From: Hyalella azteca
Lineage: Eukaryota > Arthropoda > Malacostraca > Amphipoda > Hyalellidae
Assembly: GCF_000764305.2 (NCBI RefSeq)
Contig: NW_025936130.1
Span: 62,001 to 126,000, forward strand
Reading direction: 5' to 3'
Length of the DNA stretch: 64,000 nt
A program made the translations under genes and the position numbers. This document shows positions 48,201 through 57,630 of the stretch, piece by piece (positions within the stretch are counted from its first letter, which is position 1; each line of letters opens with the position of its first letter). The notes under the pieces are model-generated. The model was not told the DNA's origin. It did not search any database and saw only the letters and a program-made list of their open reading frames with translations.

Positions 48201-51200
48201 AGCTTGTTGGACTACAGCGCCGCTCAGTCGTGACCAGAAAACAGACGAGTGTGGAGGCATGGGAGATTTGTGGTAGTGTAACTTGCTTTTTTGTGTAAGT
48301 AGTACGATTTGTGTCCTGATTTATTTGTGTTGTACAGATATTTTGTTATCACAATATACGTAAGCATCGATGAATCTTTGTTTTTCTTGGTCCTTTTTTT
48401 CAATTATTGCGTTTTTTATACATTGAAAGTATTTTTAGCTAACCTTATACATGTTGCTTCGTGGGTTTTGTAGTTTTCTTAAATTGCTTAAGCTTCATTT
48501 TGTTCTGATGAGCGATAAATAAAAACAATGTTGTATTTCTAAAAAGAATTTTGCATTTGTATAGATGAAAATAATGTTTTATTTGTAACGGGCTAAATCG
48601 CCCATGAAAATACAACTTTAACCCAGAGACTTGATGTAGTTCTTGTAAGTAATGATCGAAACACAGCCCATTATAGACATGTATTTTTATTCAGGGGTAC
48701 AGTTTAATTTATATTTAGAGATGAGTATTGATGGATTTGTGATAATAGATGAGTATAGATAAATTTATATTTATAGATAAGTATATGGGAGTGGCGTTCG
48801 TTCAGAATTGCGGTTAAATTTGCTTAGTTTATCTGTCATATTTCCATCAGTCACGGCATGACGTATAAATTCAAGCGTATAATGGAATCAGCATTCGCCG
48901 TTGGGAGCGAGGTAGCCTAGTGAAGAACACTTCCGTTTCTGAAGAGATCAATTACCACCAATAAATACCCTAAATGTTTTCGTATAGTGCTAGTATGGCC
49001 TTCATTACCTTTACATATTTATTAATCTCTCGCAATAGAAGCCTTGTACATCTTTCACAAGCCCATAAATGTTGGTACGTTTAATGTTGGTGTTTACTCG
49101 TCTTCATTCAAAACAATTTTATGCACCGTCTCCAATCCCTGTTCATGTCCATTGCTCCAGAAAACATGCATGGACCCGCATACGGCGGTGAAAAGAGTAA
49201 GGGCTATTTGAATTTCATTCATCAGTTTATCTCTCCTCTTTTATCCGGTGCCTGAACTTGCATCCGTTCACGGCGATGCTAGCTTATGTCTACTGATAAT
49301 TTCAAGGAGTCCGTGACCGGGGTTGGTCATACTAGGCGGTGCTCTATACTTGATCGAGATACACGGCGTTTACTGAACGAAGTGTTAATTAACGTTTGTT
49401 TTCTGTTCCTAAAAAATCTCTTCACTACATGAAAACATTTGGTATATTTATTGGTGATAATTGATCTCTTCAGAAACGGAATCCTATGCGGTGCTATACT
49501 TGAGACGCGCGGCGTTTACTAAACGAAGTGTTAATGCTTGATTTCTGTTCCTAAAAAATATATTCACTACATGAAGACATTTAGCATATTTATTGGTCAT
49601 AATTTATCTTTTTAGAAACGGAAACCAAGGCGGTGCTCAACGTGAGATGCGCCGCGTTAACTGAAATGAAGTATTAAAGTTGAATTTCTGTTCCTAAAAT
49701 TAGCCATCGGGTGGGAGTGCATCTGAGAAGTAAATTATATTATTTAAATTATTGTTGCTTACCTGAATGATAGACGATATGTGTCGGCATATTACTTTTT
49801 AAGCCTATGAATGTTAATGCATTACAGATAATTATATTGAATATATTGAAGCAATGATGGTGCTGTGAGCTGAAACCTCTCACTTTAGGAGTTAATTCAT
49901 GCTGCTCGTAATTGAATTTATTCAAATTTGTTATGGCTGCGGAATACATTTGGTTAATTGAAATACAAATGGTCATTAACAATTCAAACAAAATTTTTGT
50001 TTCTTGTGGGTTGACACTGCACCAAGAGAAACGACCTTAGTAACAAATGTGTAATTAAAAAAAAAGTTTTTTGGGGTTGAACGAGCTACTTAAAAGTGTC
50101 GACAACGCAGCCCAAAAATGCCGGTAATGTGGGCTTCGTTATATCATAGCGACCTGTTGTACTGGATGTTCAGTTCTCTGATGTCGACTTGCTGTGAGGC
50201 TTTTCTTCATTCAAGACTCGTGTTCCAGTCCTGAAATTACGTTATTTTTTTTTTTATTTATCGCCTCGACATGGAGTTTCACATAATTTGAAAAAAATGT
50301 TGTGTGATTTTTGACAAAATAGATTTGTGTAAAGGATTGAATTCTAAATAATAACTATCTGCTAATTTTAGGCACCGATGCTATATAAGTTCCCCACGTG
50401 TATGTACATTTTTTGCTGACGATGCGTTTTTTTCAGTTGAGCAGCGACGAAAAGCGGAACCAAGACGACGATTACGAGCCCGTGTTGTTCGATGGCGACG
50501 TCTCGCCACCCTTACCTCCTCGGCAGAACTCAGCTACCACCCCTACCAGTAGTAGAGGTTCTACTATGAAAAGAGAGTTCTGCGACGCATGCGGTGAACA
50601 GGTGTTCTTAGCTCAACGCTTTACGGTGTTCGGTAAGCTTTTACATCGCACCTGTTTCAGGTGTAACTCGTGCAACGTGTTGCTGACGGTTGCAGATTGT
50701 TGTCTCACAGAGTCCAAGGATTTCTGTTGTGAAGTCTGCGTGCAGAAAGAGCACGACCAGCGAGTGCGGGATTTGGGTGGGGCTTCTTTAGATTCAAGAG
50801 GTGCCCATCGTGGAGGAGAGAAGTATAATTCAGATGATGATGATGTGTACGAGAGCATAGAGTTCAGACACGACAGCAGTGATACGCGGCAAGCCAACAT
50901 GGAGGAGGATAGCGAGACTACTAGTAATGGCCGATCGTCCAGCGGCTCTAATGCGAATCTGGACACAACTGCAATGTTAAATGATGACGTCACTTCTACG
51001 TCCACTCCTACAAAACCTAAACCACGGACGGTGTTTCTATCGAGCACCCTGGCATCGGACAATAAAGAACCGCCAACTATTCATCCCATTCCATTGGCTC
51101 GGAAGATATCGACTGAAGAACCGAATTTGCTGAAGTCGATCGAGGCCGTTGAAGGCGATTTAGTAGACGCTCCTCCTGTGCGAAGGACTTCTGAAGAAGC

Positions 51201-54200
51201 TTCGGCTGTCACGGAAGAAGCCTCTCGTGCTAAGGATACCGCCAACGCCAATAACGATGTAGAAACTAATGACGATTTTAGAGTCGCAAAACATGACGAC
51301 GACAAAGAAAAAGATAACGACAAATTTGTCGTGCAACGAGCAGTGCGAGAAATGAAGAAGACTTCGGAGGAAGATCAAGAGGCAACATTGGAAAGAGATG
51401 AAGAATCTGGTTCGATTATTAAAGAAGAACCTGGTTTGGTGGCTGAACAAAAAGTTGGAGTGGTCACAGAACCAGAACATGGCTTAGGCATCGAACAAGA
51501 ACCTGATGTCATTAAACAAGTACCTGACGTAATCCAAGAACATGAATCTGAATCGGTCCAAGAAAAAGAATCTGACTCAGTTTTAGAAAAAGAATCTGAA
51601 TCGGTTCAAGAAAATGAACCTGAATCGGTTCAAGAAAAAGAATCTGAATCGGTTCAAGAAAAAGAATCCGACTCCTTCAACGAACAAAAAGCTGAAGTGG
51701 TTCAAGAATACGAATCTGAATTGATCAAAAAATCAGAACCTGAATTGGTCAAAGAACAGGAATCCGGCTTCGAGAAATCTGATATCATCGAGTATCCTGA
51801 TGAACTAAACCCATTTGATGACGATGTAGAAACTGACACAAATGCAGTCCCCGAACACACCACTGAAACCAAACTTGAGAAAGACGCGATTGTGGCAGTG
51901 GAGAAAAATGTCGACACCAAACCCGACGTCATACCGTCTATTGATATGCGAGAGTGTCTTGCCGACCAAGATATCCGTAGCGACAGCGGTGGCATGATGA
52001 AACAATCAACGTTGCCTTCCAATTTTGCCATGACAGGAAACAGAGACGAACTTAGCACTAAGAGTAAAACTCTGCACCAGAGAATCGTAAAAGCGAATTT
52101 AAATCCCTTTGAAAGCGAAGACGAAGACACCAGCGACGACAACAACGAACAGACCCCCGTCACGACGAAGAAAGTGGTCCCTGCTCCCCAGTTCCCACCC
52201 GTGGCTACTCGTCTTGCAGGTCGTGGTCATACCCCCGACCGACCTCCGTTACCCACGTCAGCAGCTCACAACCAATCTGCTTCGTCACTAAATCCGTTCT
52301 GGAGCGACAGTGACGAGCCTGACGAAGTTAAAGAAACGAAGCCGGCCAAAGTGAAACCTCCGCGCCCGCCTCCGCCTTCGCTTGCTTCCCGTGAAGGGTG
52401 AGTTGTGTGGGCATAATTCCTATTCATTCTCAAGTGAACGTTAAATAATTGTTATAATAAAATAATTTGATGCAATCACAATACAAACTCGATCGGATAA
52501 AAATTATTTCGTAATTGCTGTGCAGTCAAACGACAAATTTCAACATATTGGCTCAGATAGGTGCCACCTCGTCTAAGGTTTTGATTACCGTTATTATTGT
52601 TCTTATAACATTACATGAAGTGAAGCAATTGTGGTTACATTATTTGTTTACTGAGACAGTACTACTTTTTAAATGCTCCAACCATTTCATTTGGGAATTT
52701 TCAATCTTAGATGTTTGTTTACTGAGACAGTACTACTTTTTTAATGCTTTAACCATTTCATATGAAATTTTTTTTTTTTAATATCTGTGTAGCTAATAGT
52801 TTTCTATGTCATTATCGTCAGGACTCCATCCCGGACCAGTGGTCCGCCGGTCACAAGAACCCCTCCTGAGAGTCATCGCAAGAAGCCCGCTCCTGTACCC
52901 GACCCTGTGACGAACAAACCGGGGGGCAACATCGCAGGTTCGCCGTCGGGGGTGAGCACCCCGTCACGGGGGACCACCCCACGCCCCGGTAGCCCCAGCC
53001 TCTCCATCAGCAGTGAGGCCAGCGCTGGGGGCGGCGTGAGGCTCAAGAAGAAGAACAGACCTGCGCCTCCCCCGCCCGGGGGTCAGGCCACGCGCACTCC
53101 AGGTCTGAAAACAGTGATAATTTACGTTAATTGTCAATTATTTTAGTGAACTCTCAATATATGCTGTATTATAATTGATGAACATCAGCGATAATTTATG
53201 TCCAGTATCAATTATTTTAGTGAACTCTTAATAACCGATGTGTTATAATTGATGAACATCTGTGATAATTTATGTCAATTATTAATTATTTTAGTGAACT
53301 CTTAATAACCGATGTGTTATAATTGATGAACATCAGCGATAATTTATGTCCAGTATCAATTATTTTAGTGAACTCTTAATAACCGATGTGTTATAATTGA
53401 TGAACATCTGTGATAATTTATGTCAATTATTAATTATTTTAGTGTACTCTTAATAACCGGTGTGTTATAATTGATCAAGATCTGTGATAATTTATGCTAA
53501 TTATCGAATTCCTCAGTTGATCATTACAGACTAATTAAAGCTGATTTAATCTCTGAATTAATCTCTCCAATCAACTGCTGCTGCTAAGTTGTGTCGTTAA
53601 TTCCAGAGTCGCCAGTGCTGCTGACGAAGGAGCAGAAGGACCTGAGGAACTCTAGCAGCCAACAGCTGGCCAAGGACTGTCCGTCTGGTGAGTGGCAGGC
53701 GTATCCTTCGTGTTATTATTATGCTTAAGGTGTGCTTTTTAAATTCAATTCAATTAATTCAAATCAATTATTAATTTTTCGATTTTTAATTAAATTCAAT
53801 TTTAATTTTTTATTAAATTTATTTTATTTTTGTAATTTTAAAGTTAGTCAAAATTGTTGCATATTGTAGAGCTACACTCGTGTGTAGACGAATTTATTAT
53901 ACTTTATTGGATTTCTTTGTTTACTTTAGTAGCGCAAGTTTATTTTTTGTTCAATGCTCGGAATCAACAATACAAAATAGGACGAGCTCTATTTTTTCAC
54001 ATAAAAATTATTTACAAAGAAAAATATGCTTCAGTTTTGCTAATATTTGTTAGCTTTGAAATGACTAAATTATTGCATGCTGAGTAGTAGTACGGAGTGT
54101 ACGAATTTAATGTATGTACGATCTTTTTTACGAAAATTTTTTACGAAATGATCTTGGTAATCATACGTCACCTTTAATCTCATCTTGACTACCAAACTGA

Positions 54201-57200
54201 TCTCCAAAAGCATTGATAATAATTGCTTCGTGTTGTCGTGTGTCGTGTTGCTTGAGTGTGATATGACCTCGCGCTAGAGTTGTTGTGTATGTGACCACAG
54301 CGAGTTTACTAACACTAACCTGCCTTCATTCTGCCCCATTCCCTCTCTTCCTCAATTTCCCTCCTCTCTGCTTTATCTTTTCATTCAATCTCTTTCTGTG
54401 CCTTCTCTTCACCCTCAATTTACTTCTTCTTTTAACTGAACTTTCCTGCTATGTTTTCTCGTTTCGTTCCATGTTCTATATAATGTGTCTTCCTTCATAC
54501 AAAAATTGTTACCGTGTTTTCTTTTTCTTCGTTGGCCTCTCTTTTACCAATTTTCACAAACGTTTACCACTTTTTTCTTCATACTTAACTCTTCCAATTT
54601 TATCCTAATTGTTACTGTTTCCCTTCATTATTGACATTGACACCTGTCGCTATCGAGCTTATACAATTACTACAATGACACCTGTTGCTACGAACCTCAT
54701 AAAATTATTTACATGGATATCTGTTGTTATCGACTTTACACAATTATTTGTATTGACCCATGTTGCTACCATCCATATAAAATTATAACACCGACATCTG
54801 TCGCTATCGACCGTATTAAAATTTCACCTTGCCTTCTTTTCGCCAAAATTCTTATTGCTCCTTACACTGCTTACCTTTCAAAAATTTCGCCGTCCACCCT
54901 TCCCTTCCGCCGATCTTTCATCCTTCTACGCTTCTACCCCTGCACCCAACCCTGCCTCCACTCTTCTATCCCTGCACACTGCCACCACTCCTCTATCCCT
55001 CCGCCCTTATCCCCCTCTCTTGGCCCTCGCCGCGCCCCCAGCAGTAGCGCGTCACGCCCCCGGAGCTGCAGAGTTGCGGCGTCGTAAAGGACCTGCGCCG
55101 CCTCGCCCGCTGCCCCAGAAGCGCGTCATCAAGAAGCTGCCGCTGCTGCAGATCCAGCAGCAGCTTCAGGACATCGAAGTCCAGCAAATGGAGCTGGAGC
55201 GACAAGGAGTTCTCTTGGAGAAGAGCATCCGCGCCCGAACTGAAGACCTGGAGAACACGCCTCCACAACCAGCGGAGACCAGCAAACTTGCCGAAGACTC
55301 TGTGGACGGCAGCGCACCTGAGTCGCCTGATAGCAACATTGCATGCAACGATCAAGTCCCTGACATCGTTAAAGATACTCCAGCTCCTCCGCCTGTGATA
55401 CGCGTCACGACAGACGATGGCTCGCCTGAAGACAATAGCCAAGAATATTCGAATGGACCAGGAAGCCTCGAGGTCGAAGATATGATCATGCAACTCTTCG
55501 AGCTCGTGAACCTCAAGAACGAACTCTTCCGGAGGCAGACTGAGCTCATGTATTTGTAAGTAGGCCGTCTTTATTAACACCCGAGTAAAATGGTGCTTTT
55601 GAGCGCTTACTGTTCTCATTTTATTAATATAATAACATATCTTTGCTGAAAGCCTACGTGTTCCTCGATTAACTTCAAAAACACCAAATCCCAGCTTGTT
55701 GTTGCTTATGTGTACAACATTCTGCCGTGATTGCCTCACTGTTTTGTTGTGATAATACAAGATTTCTTAGACAATTTATTGTTGTTTTCACTGCTGTAAT
55801 AAATGATGTGTGCCTCCAGGAAGCGAGAGAAGCGACTCGAGGAGGAGCACGCCGACCTCGAGTATCAGATCAGGTGCCTTATGATGAAGCGCGCCGCCCG
55901 AACCCCCGACCAGCCGGCCGACGACGACGCCGCTCTCGAGGAGGTCAGCATTTGCAAGCTCTTACTGTAGGTGATATTGCAACCGCGAGCTTTTATAGGT
56001 ATTGAAAGTCGCTAACTTCTATAGGTATTCTTGATGAAAGTCACAAACTTCTATAGGTCTTCTTGCAAGCCACAAGCTTTTATTTTAGGTATTCTTGCAG
56101 GCCGCAAACTTTTACTGTATGTATTCTTGCGAGCCGTGGACTTTTATTATAGGTATTATTGAAAGCGCGAGCTATTAGTATAGGTATTCTTGCAAGCTTT
56201 TATAGTAGGCATTCTTGCGAGCCGCGAGCTTTTATTATAGGTATTCTTGCAAGCCACACGCTTTTATTATGTGCATTCTTACTAGCTGCAAACTTCTATT
56301 ATTCGTATTCTTGTAGGCTGCAAGCTTCTGTCAATTGCAATTTGTTTCTGTTCATAAATTGAACAGCTACGTTGTTTAGAGATGATTGTTATATTCCAAT
56401 TATAATAGCTTTGAACTTTACTCCGGCATTGTATATTATTTCTAATCTGAATTGTTTTGTATATTGTTGTGTTTACACCAGATAATCTGCTAACAATCTA
56501 ATCTCCTCGCAGGTGCTGATCGCTCGTCTCGTGTCTGTGGTCGAACAAAGGAACGAAATCATCACGTGTCTTGAGCTGGACCGCCAGAGGGAGAGACAAG
56601 AGGACCGCAGCATCGCCCATCACATGACCAAGTATCATGGTGAGCAGTAGCGCCCTGTGAGCAGTAACGTCCTGTGAGCAGTAGCGCCCTGTGAGCAGTA
56701 GCGCCCTGTGAGCAGTAACGTGCTGTGAGCAGTAACGTCCTGTGAGCAGTAGCGCCCTGTGAGCAGTAACGTCCTGTGAGCAGTAACGTGCTGTGAGCAG
56801 TAACGTCCTGTGAGCAGTAACGTGCTGTGAGCAGTAACGTCCTGTGAGCAGTAACGAGCTGTGAGCAGTAACGTGCTGTGAGCAGTAACGTGCTGTGAGC
56901 AGTAGCGTGCTGTGAGCAGTGACGTGCTGTGAGCAGTAACGTGCTGTGAGCAGTAGCGCCCTGTGAGCAGTAGCGCCCTGTGAGCAGTAGCGCCCTGTGA
57001 GCAGTAACGTGCTATGAGTAGTATTTATCACTGAGTAGTAACCTGTAGAGAGCTGAATTTTATCCGTAAAGTTATGGCAAATAAGCAGAAAGATCTATTT
57101 TGTTTGGTAGGAGCTTCCAGCTCAGAGCGACTGAAAATTAAAAAAAAAAACATCGTTCAAGTTCAAAAGTTTATTGGTCACGAAATTTTTAAACTAAATA

Positions 57201-57630
57201 GTACACTATACCCAATATGCCATGTTTCTTGATTTAAGTCTGTAATACGAAATTTGTTGGCTAAATAAAACCGTTTACATCAAAGTAAAAAATTCCATCT
57301 TCGGTAGAAGTTTTTGGCAATCAATAACTCATAAGATTCATCATTATTACGTTATATCAAATATAATGACTCATAAGATCCCTTGTTACCGCGTTATATC
57401 ATTTTGCATTAACGTTTTTTTCTTTAGAAAAACAACAAGGTTCTCCAGAAGACGCCACGGAGAAGGCTCAGAAGAAGAAGAAGAAAAAAATACTCAAGTT
57501 TCCCAAGAAGAAGAAGAAAGACAAGGAGAAGAACACGAGCCAAGACGCTGACAAAGATGTAGACGACACTGAACAAGACGGTTCAGAGTCCCCTAGCACT
57601 AAGAAAAAGAGAAGAAGCTGGTTTAAGTAG
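42085..57630 (+). CDS. MICALL: MICAL-like protein (CH-LIM-bMERB), nine coding exons
   Basis: Joined exons: 42085-42239, 42761-43586, 50437-52397, 52822-53102, 53607-53687, 55042-55555, 55820-55943, 56513-56639, 57428-57630. All junctions are GT..AG with matching phases, giving 1,423 residues ending at TAG 57,628. Domain order is CH (about 1-110), LIM (376-428, all eight zinc ligands present), acidic linker with three NPF motifs, Pro-rich linker, bMERB (about 1,114-1,360) and a Lys-rich tail. There is no flavin monooxygenase domain, so it is MICAL-like rather than MICAL. Family members bind Rab8, Rab10 or Rab13 through bMERB and EHD proteins through NPF, and organise recycling-endosome tubules and junctional traffic. 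The N-terminus [12 protein letters not shown] matches what I expect of arthropod MICALL starts, which supports this ATG. A splice acceptor lies 5 bp upstream of it, so at least one 5' exon exists. Small extra exons in the 6.85-kb second intron are not excluded. Confidence 0.93.
42761..43586 (+). CDS. MICALL: MICALL exon 2: rest of CH domain and Ser/Thr linker
   Basis: The acceptor TTTTTGCAG ends at 42,760. The split codon gives [12 protein letters not shown], then [19 protein letters not shown] and [11 protein letters not shown], which closes the CH domain. The remainder is a Ser/Thr-rich, low-complexity linker. The donor AATAAG|GTGGGC at 43,587 leaves phase 0. A GTAAAT nine bases upstream is a weaker alternative. 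Confidence 0.93.
44964..45200 (+). mobile_element. piggyBac-type MITE, copy 3 (degraded ends)
   Basis: It begins CCCTCTACCGCCGTATGTC and ends GGCGGTAGAGAG. It is collinear with copy 1 over its whole 237 bp. The flanks are TGAA and ATAA, where TTAA is expected, so the termini have mutated. It lies in MICALL intron 2. Confidence 0.88.
45365..45460 (+). repeat. Degenerate duplication
   Basis: atgg(g/a)tatgta and gatcatgtg(c/a) phrases recur at about 60 bp. Confidence 0.5.
45850..45970 (+). repeat. Tandem duplication, ~80 bp
   Basis: cggaagaagaaatgacttct and tcgaaagaagaaagaacttc each precede tag(a/t)gcaaataagagatatt. Confidence 0.85.
46319..46413 (-). mobile_element. Short dispersed inverted-repeat element, copy C (partial)
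   Basis: It shares cggacggacggacatgacga, then gcacaatagcgcctta and ccataaatgagaaaatgcgc, with copy B. The other inverted-repeat arm is missing. Confidence 0.75.
46601..46760 (+). repeat. 64-bp degenerate tandem repeat
   Basis: Units share gagct(c/t)(a/g)tgtg..atcaa..ca(a/g)tgaatg and end in ggattta. About 2.3 units are present. Confidence 0.8.
48931..49705. repeat. ~150-bp tandem repeat with a distant inverted copy
   Basis: Units start with gcggtgct at 49,336, 49,488 and 49,630 and share cggcgtttact(g/a)aacgaagtg, tctgttcctaaaaa and ttcactacatga. The unit end (tattggtgataattgatctc plus ttcagaaacgga) occurs inverted at 48,931-48,985, some 450 bp away. Confidence 0.88.
50437..52397 (+). CDS. 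MICALL: MICALL exon 3: LIM domain, acidic linker, three NPF motifs
   Basis: The acceptor TTTTTTTCAG ends at 50,436 (phase 0) and the donor GAAGG|GTGAGT is at 52,398 (phase 2). A PPLPPR motif (SH3-ligand type) precedes the LIM domain. The LIM ligands run CDAC, then H and C, then CNSC, and finally CEVC, from 50,581 to 50,739. A Glu/Ser-rich linker follows. NPF motifs at 51,808 (NPFDDD), 52,102 (NPFESED) and 52,291 (NPFWSDS), each followed by acidic residues, fit binding to EHD-family EH domains. The exon ends in a KPPRPPPPS stretch. Confidence 0.95.
51541..51790 (+). repeat. 24-bp coding repeat ([12 protein letters not shown] octads)
   Basis: About eight imperfect octads of the form ES(E/D)SV(Q/L)EKE run through the acidic linker (residues ~696-775). 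In DNA the units share tctgaatcggttcaagaaaa. They are strongly charged and may form an extended helix. Confidence 0.85.
52640..52772 (+). repeat. 71-bp tandem duplication in MICALL intron 3
   Basis: The stretch tttactgagacagtactact recurs at 71-bp spacing, with flanking aaatgct..aaccatttcat also repeated. Two copies lie just upstream of exon 4. Confidence 0.85.
52822..53102 (+). CDS. MICALL: MICALL exon 4: Pro/Ser/Gly-rich linker
   Basis: The acceptor TTATCGTCAG ends at 52,821. The split Gly codon leads into [15 protein letters not shown], then a Pro/Ser-rich run and [16 protein letters not shown] take the donor as CCAG|GTCTGA at 53,103 (phase 1). GGGG|GTCAGG at 53,082 is an equally in-phase alternative that would drop seven residues. 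Confidence 0.85.
53120..53500 (+). repeat. ~75-bp tandem repeat in MICALL intron 4
   Basis: About five units share ttttagtgaactcttaataa, gtgttataattgatgaacat and a gataatttatgt core. Two sub-types (cagtatcaatt and caattattaatt) alternate, suggesting a dimeric higher-order unit of about 150 bp. Confidence 0.88.
53607..53687 (+). CDS. MICALL: MICALL exon 5: short linker exon
   Basis: This 81-bp exon has its acceptor at TTAATTCCAG (ends 53,606) and its donor at GTCTG|GTGAGT (53,688). It is phase 1 on both sides and so could be skipped without a frameshift. It codes for [20 protein letters not shown] and a short tail. No domain was seen. Confidence 0.85.
55042..55555 (+). CDS. MICALL: MICALL exon 6: bMERB helix 1 and start of helix 2
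   Basis: A pyrimidine tract of some 200 bp leads to the acceptor CGCCCCCAG (ends 55,041). The exon codes for [20 protein letters not shown], which introduces bMERB, then helix 1 ([20 protein letters not shown]), a ~73-residue low-complexity insert (residues ~1,168-1,240), then [20 protein letters not shown] and TELMYL. The donor is ATTT|GTAAGT at 55,556 (phase 2). Confidence 0.94.
55820..55943 (+). CDS. MICALL: MICALL exon 7: bMERB central coiled coil
   Basis: The acceptor is TGCCTCCAG and the donor GAG|GTCAGC (phase 0). It codes for [20 protein letters not shown] and a KRAARTPDQ segment, matching the conserved ELMYL..E..LE..HA.LE core of bMERB domains. Confidence 0.94.
55960..56310 (+). repeat. 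Degenerate ~40-bp intronic minisatellite
   Basis: About eight units share (t)tttattataggtattcttg followed by caagcc(a/g)c and recur between exons 7 and 8. Unit lengths vary. Confidence 0.8.
56513..56639 (+). CDS. MICALL: MICALL exon 8: last bMERB helix
   Basis: The acceptor CTCCTCGCAG ends at 56,512. It codes for [20 protein letters not shown] and [14 protein letters not shown], the conserved L..LV.VVE.RN.I...L..DR..E..ED ending of bMERB. The donor CATG|GTGAGC (phase 1) is the first unit of the 17-bp minisatellite that fills the start of the next intron. Confidence 0.94.
56640..57013 (+). repeat. 17-bp minisatellite, 22 units, starting exactly at the exon-8 donor
   Basis: The units read gtgagcagt(a/g)(a/g)cg(t/c/a)(g/c)ct. 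The first begins at the GT of the donor and the array ends at 57,013 before a degenerate unit (atgagtagt). Every unit therefore repeats GTGAGC, the six intronic bases of the real 5' splice site. Confidence 0.97.
57428..57630 (+). CDS. MICALL: MICALL exon 9: Lys-rich C-terminal tail
   Basis: The acceptor TTTTTTTCTTTAG ends at 57,427. The frame stays open across two AAG-rich runs (AQKKKKKK and [10 protein letters not shown]), an acidic stretch, and KKKRRSWFK followed by TAG. The poly-Lys runs may give membrane or nuclear affinity (inference). Confidence 0.9.

Larger units (their letters stand above)
43587..50436 (+). other. MICALL intron 2 (6.85 kb)
   Basis: This is the largest intron of the model. 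It contains a TTAA-type MITE (44,964-45,200), a copy of the GCGCATTTTCTC family (about 46,319-46,413), a 64-bp tandem repeat (46,601-46,760) and a tandem/inverted repeat group (48,931-49,705). No further exon was recognised, but a small in-phase exon could be missed. Confidence 0.7.

Noticed and set aside
50398..50436. Start of the LIM-exon frame at the upstream ATG
   Set aside because: The 13 codons before 50,437 are the intron end (poly-T tract and CAG acceptor), not coding sequence.
52907..53146. Frame running past exon 4 to a stop in the intron
   Set aside because: The part after 53,102 lies in the tandem-repeat intron. Kept only as a possible intron-retention product.
54285..55087. Several frames before MICALL exon 6
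   Set aside because: They read through the long pyrimidine-rich tract ahead of the acceptor. Only the part from 55,042 is exon.
56498..57031. 177-codon minus-strand frame
   Set aside because: A shadow of the 17-bp donor minisatellite and of exon 8.
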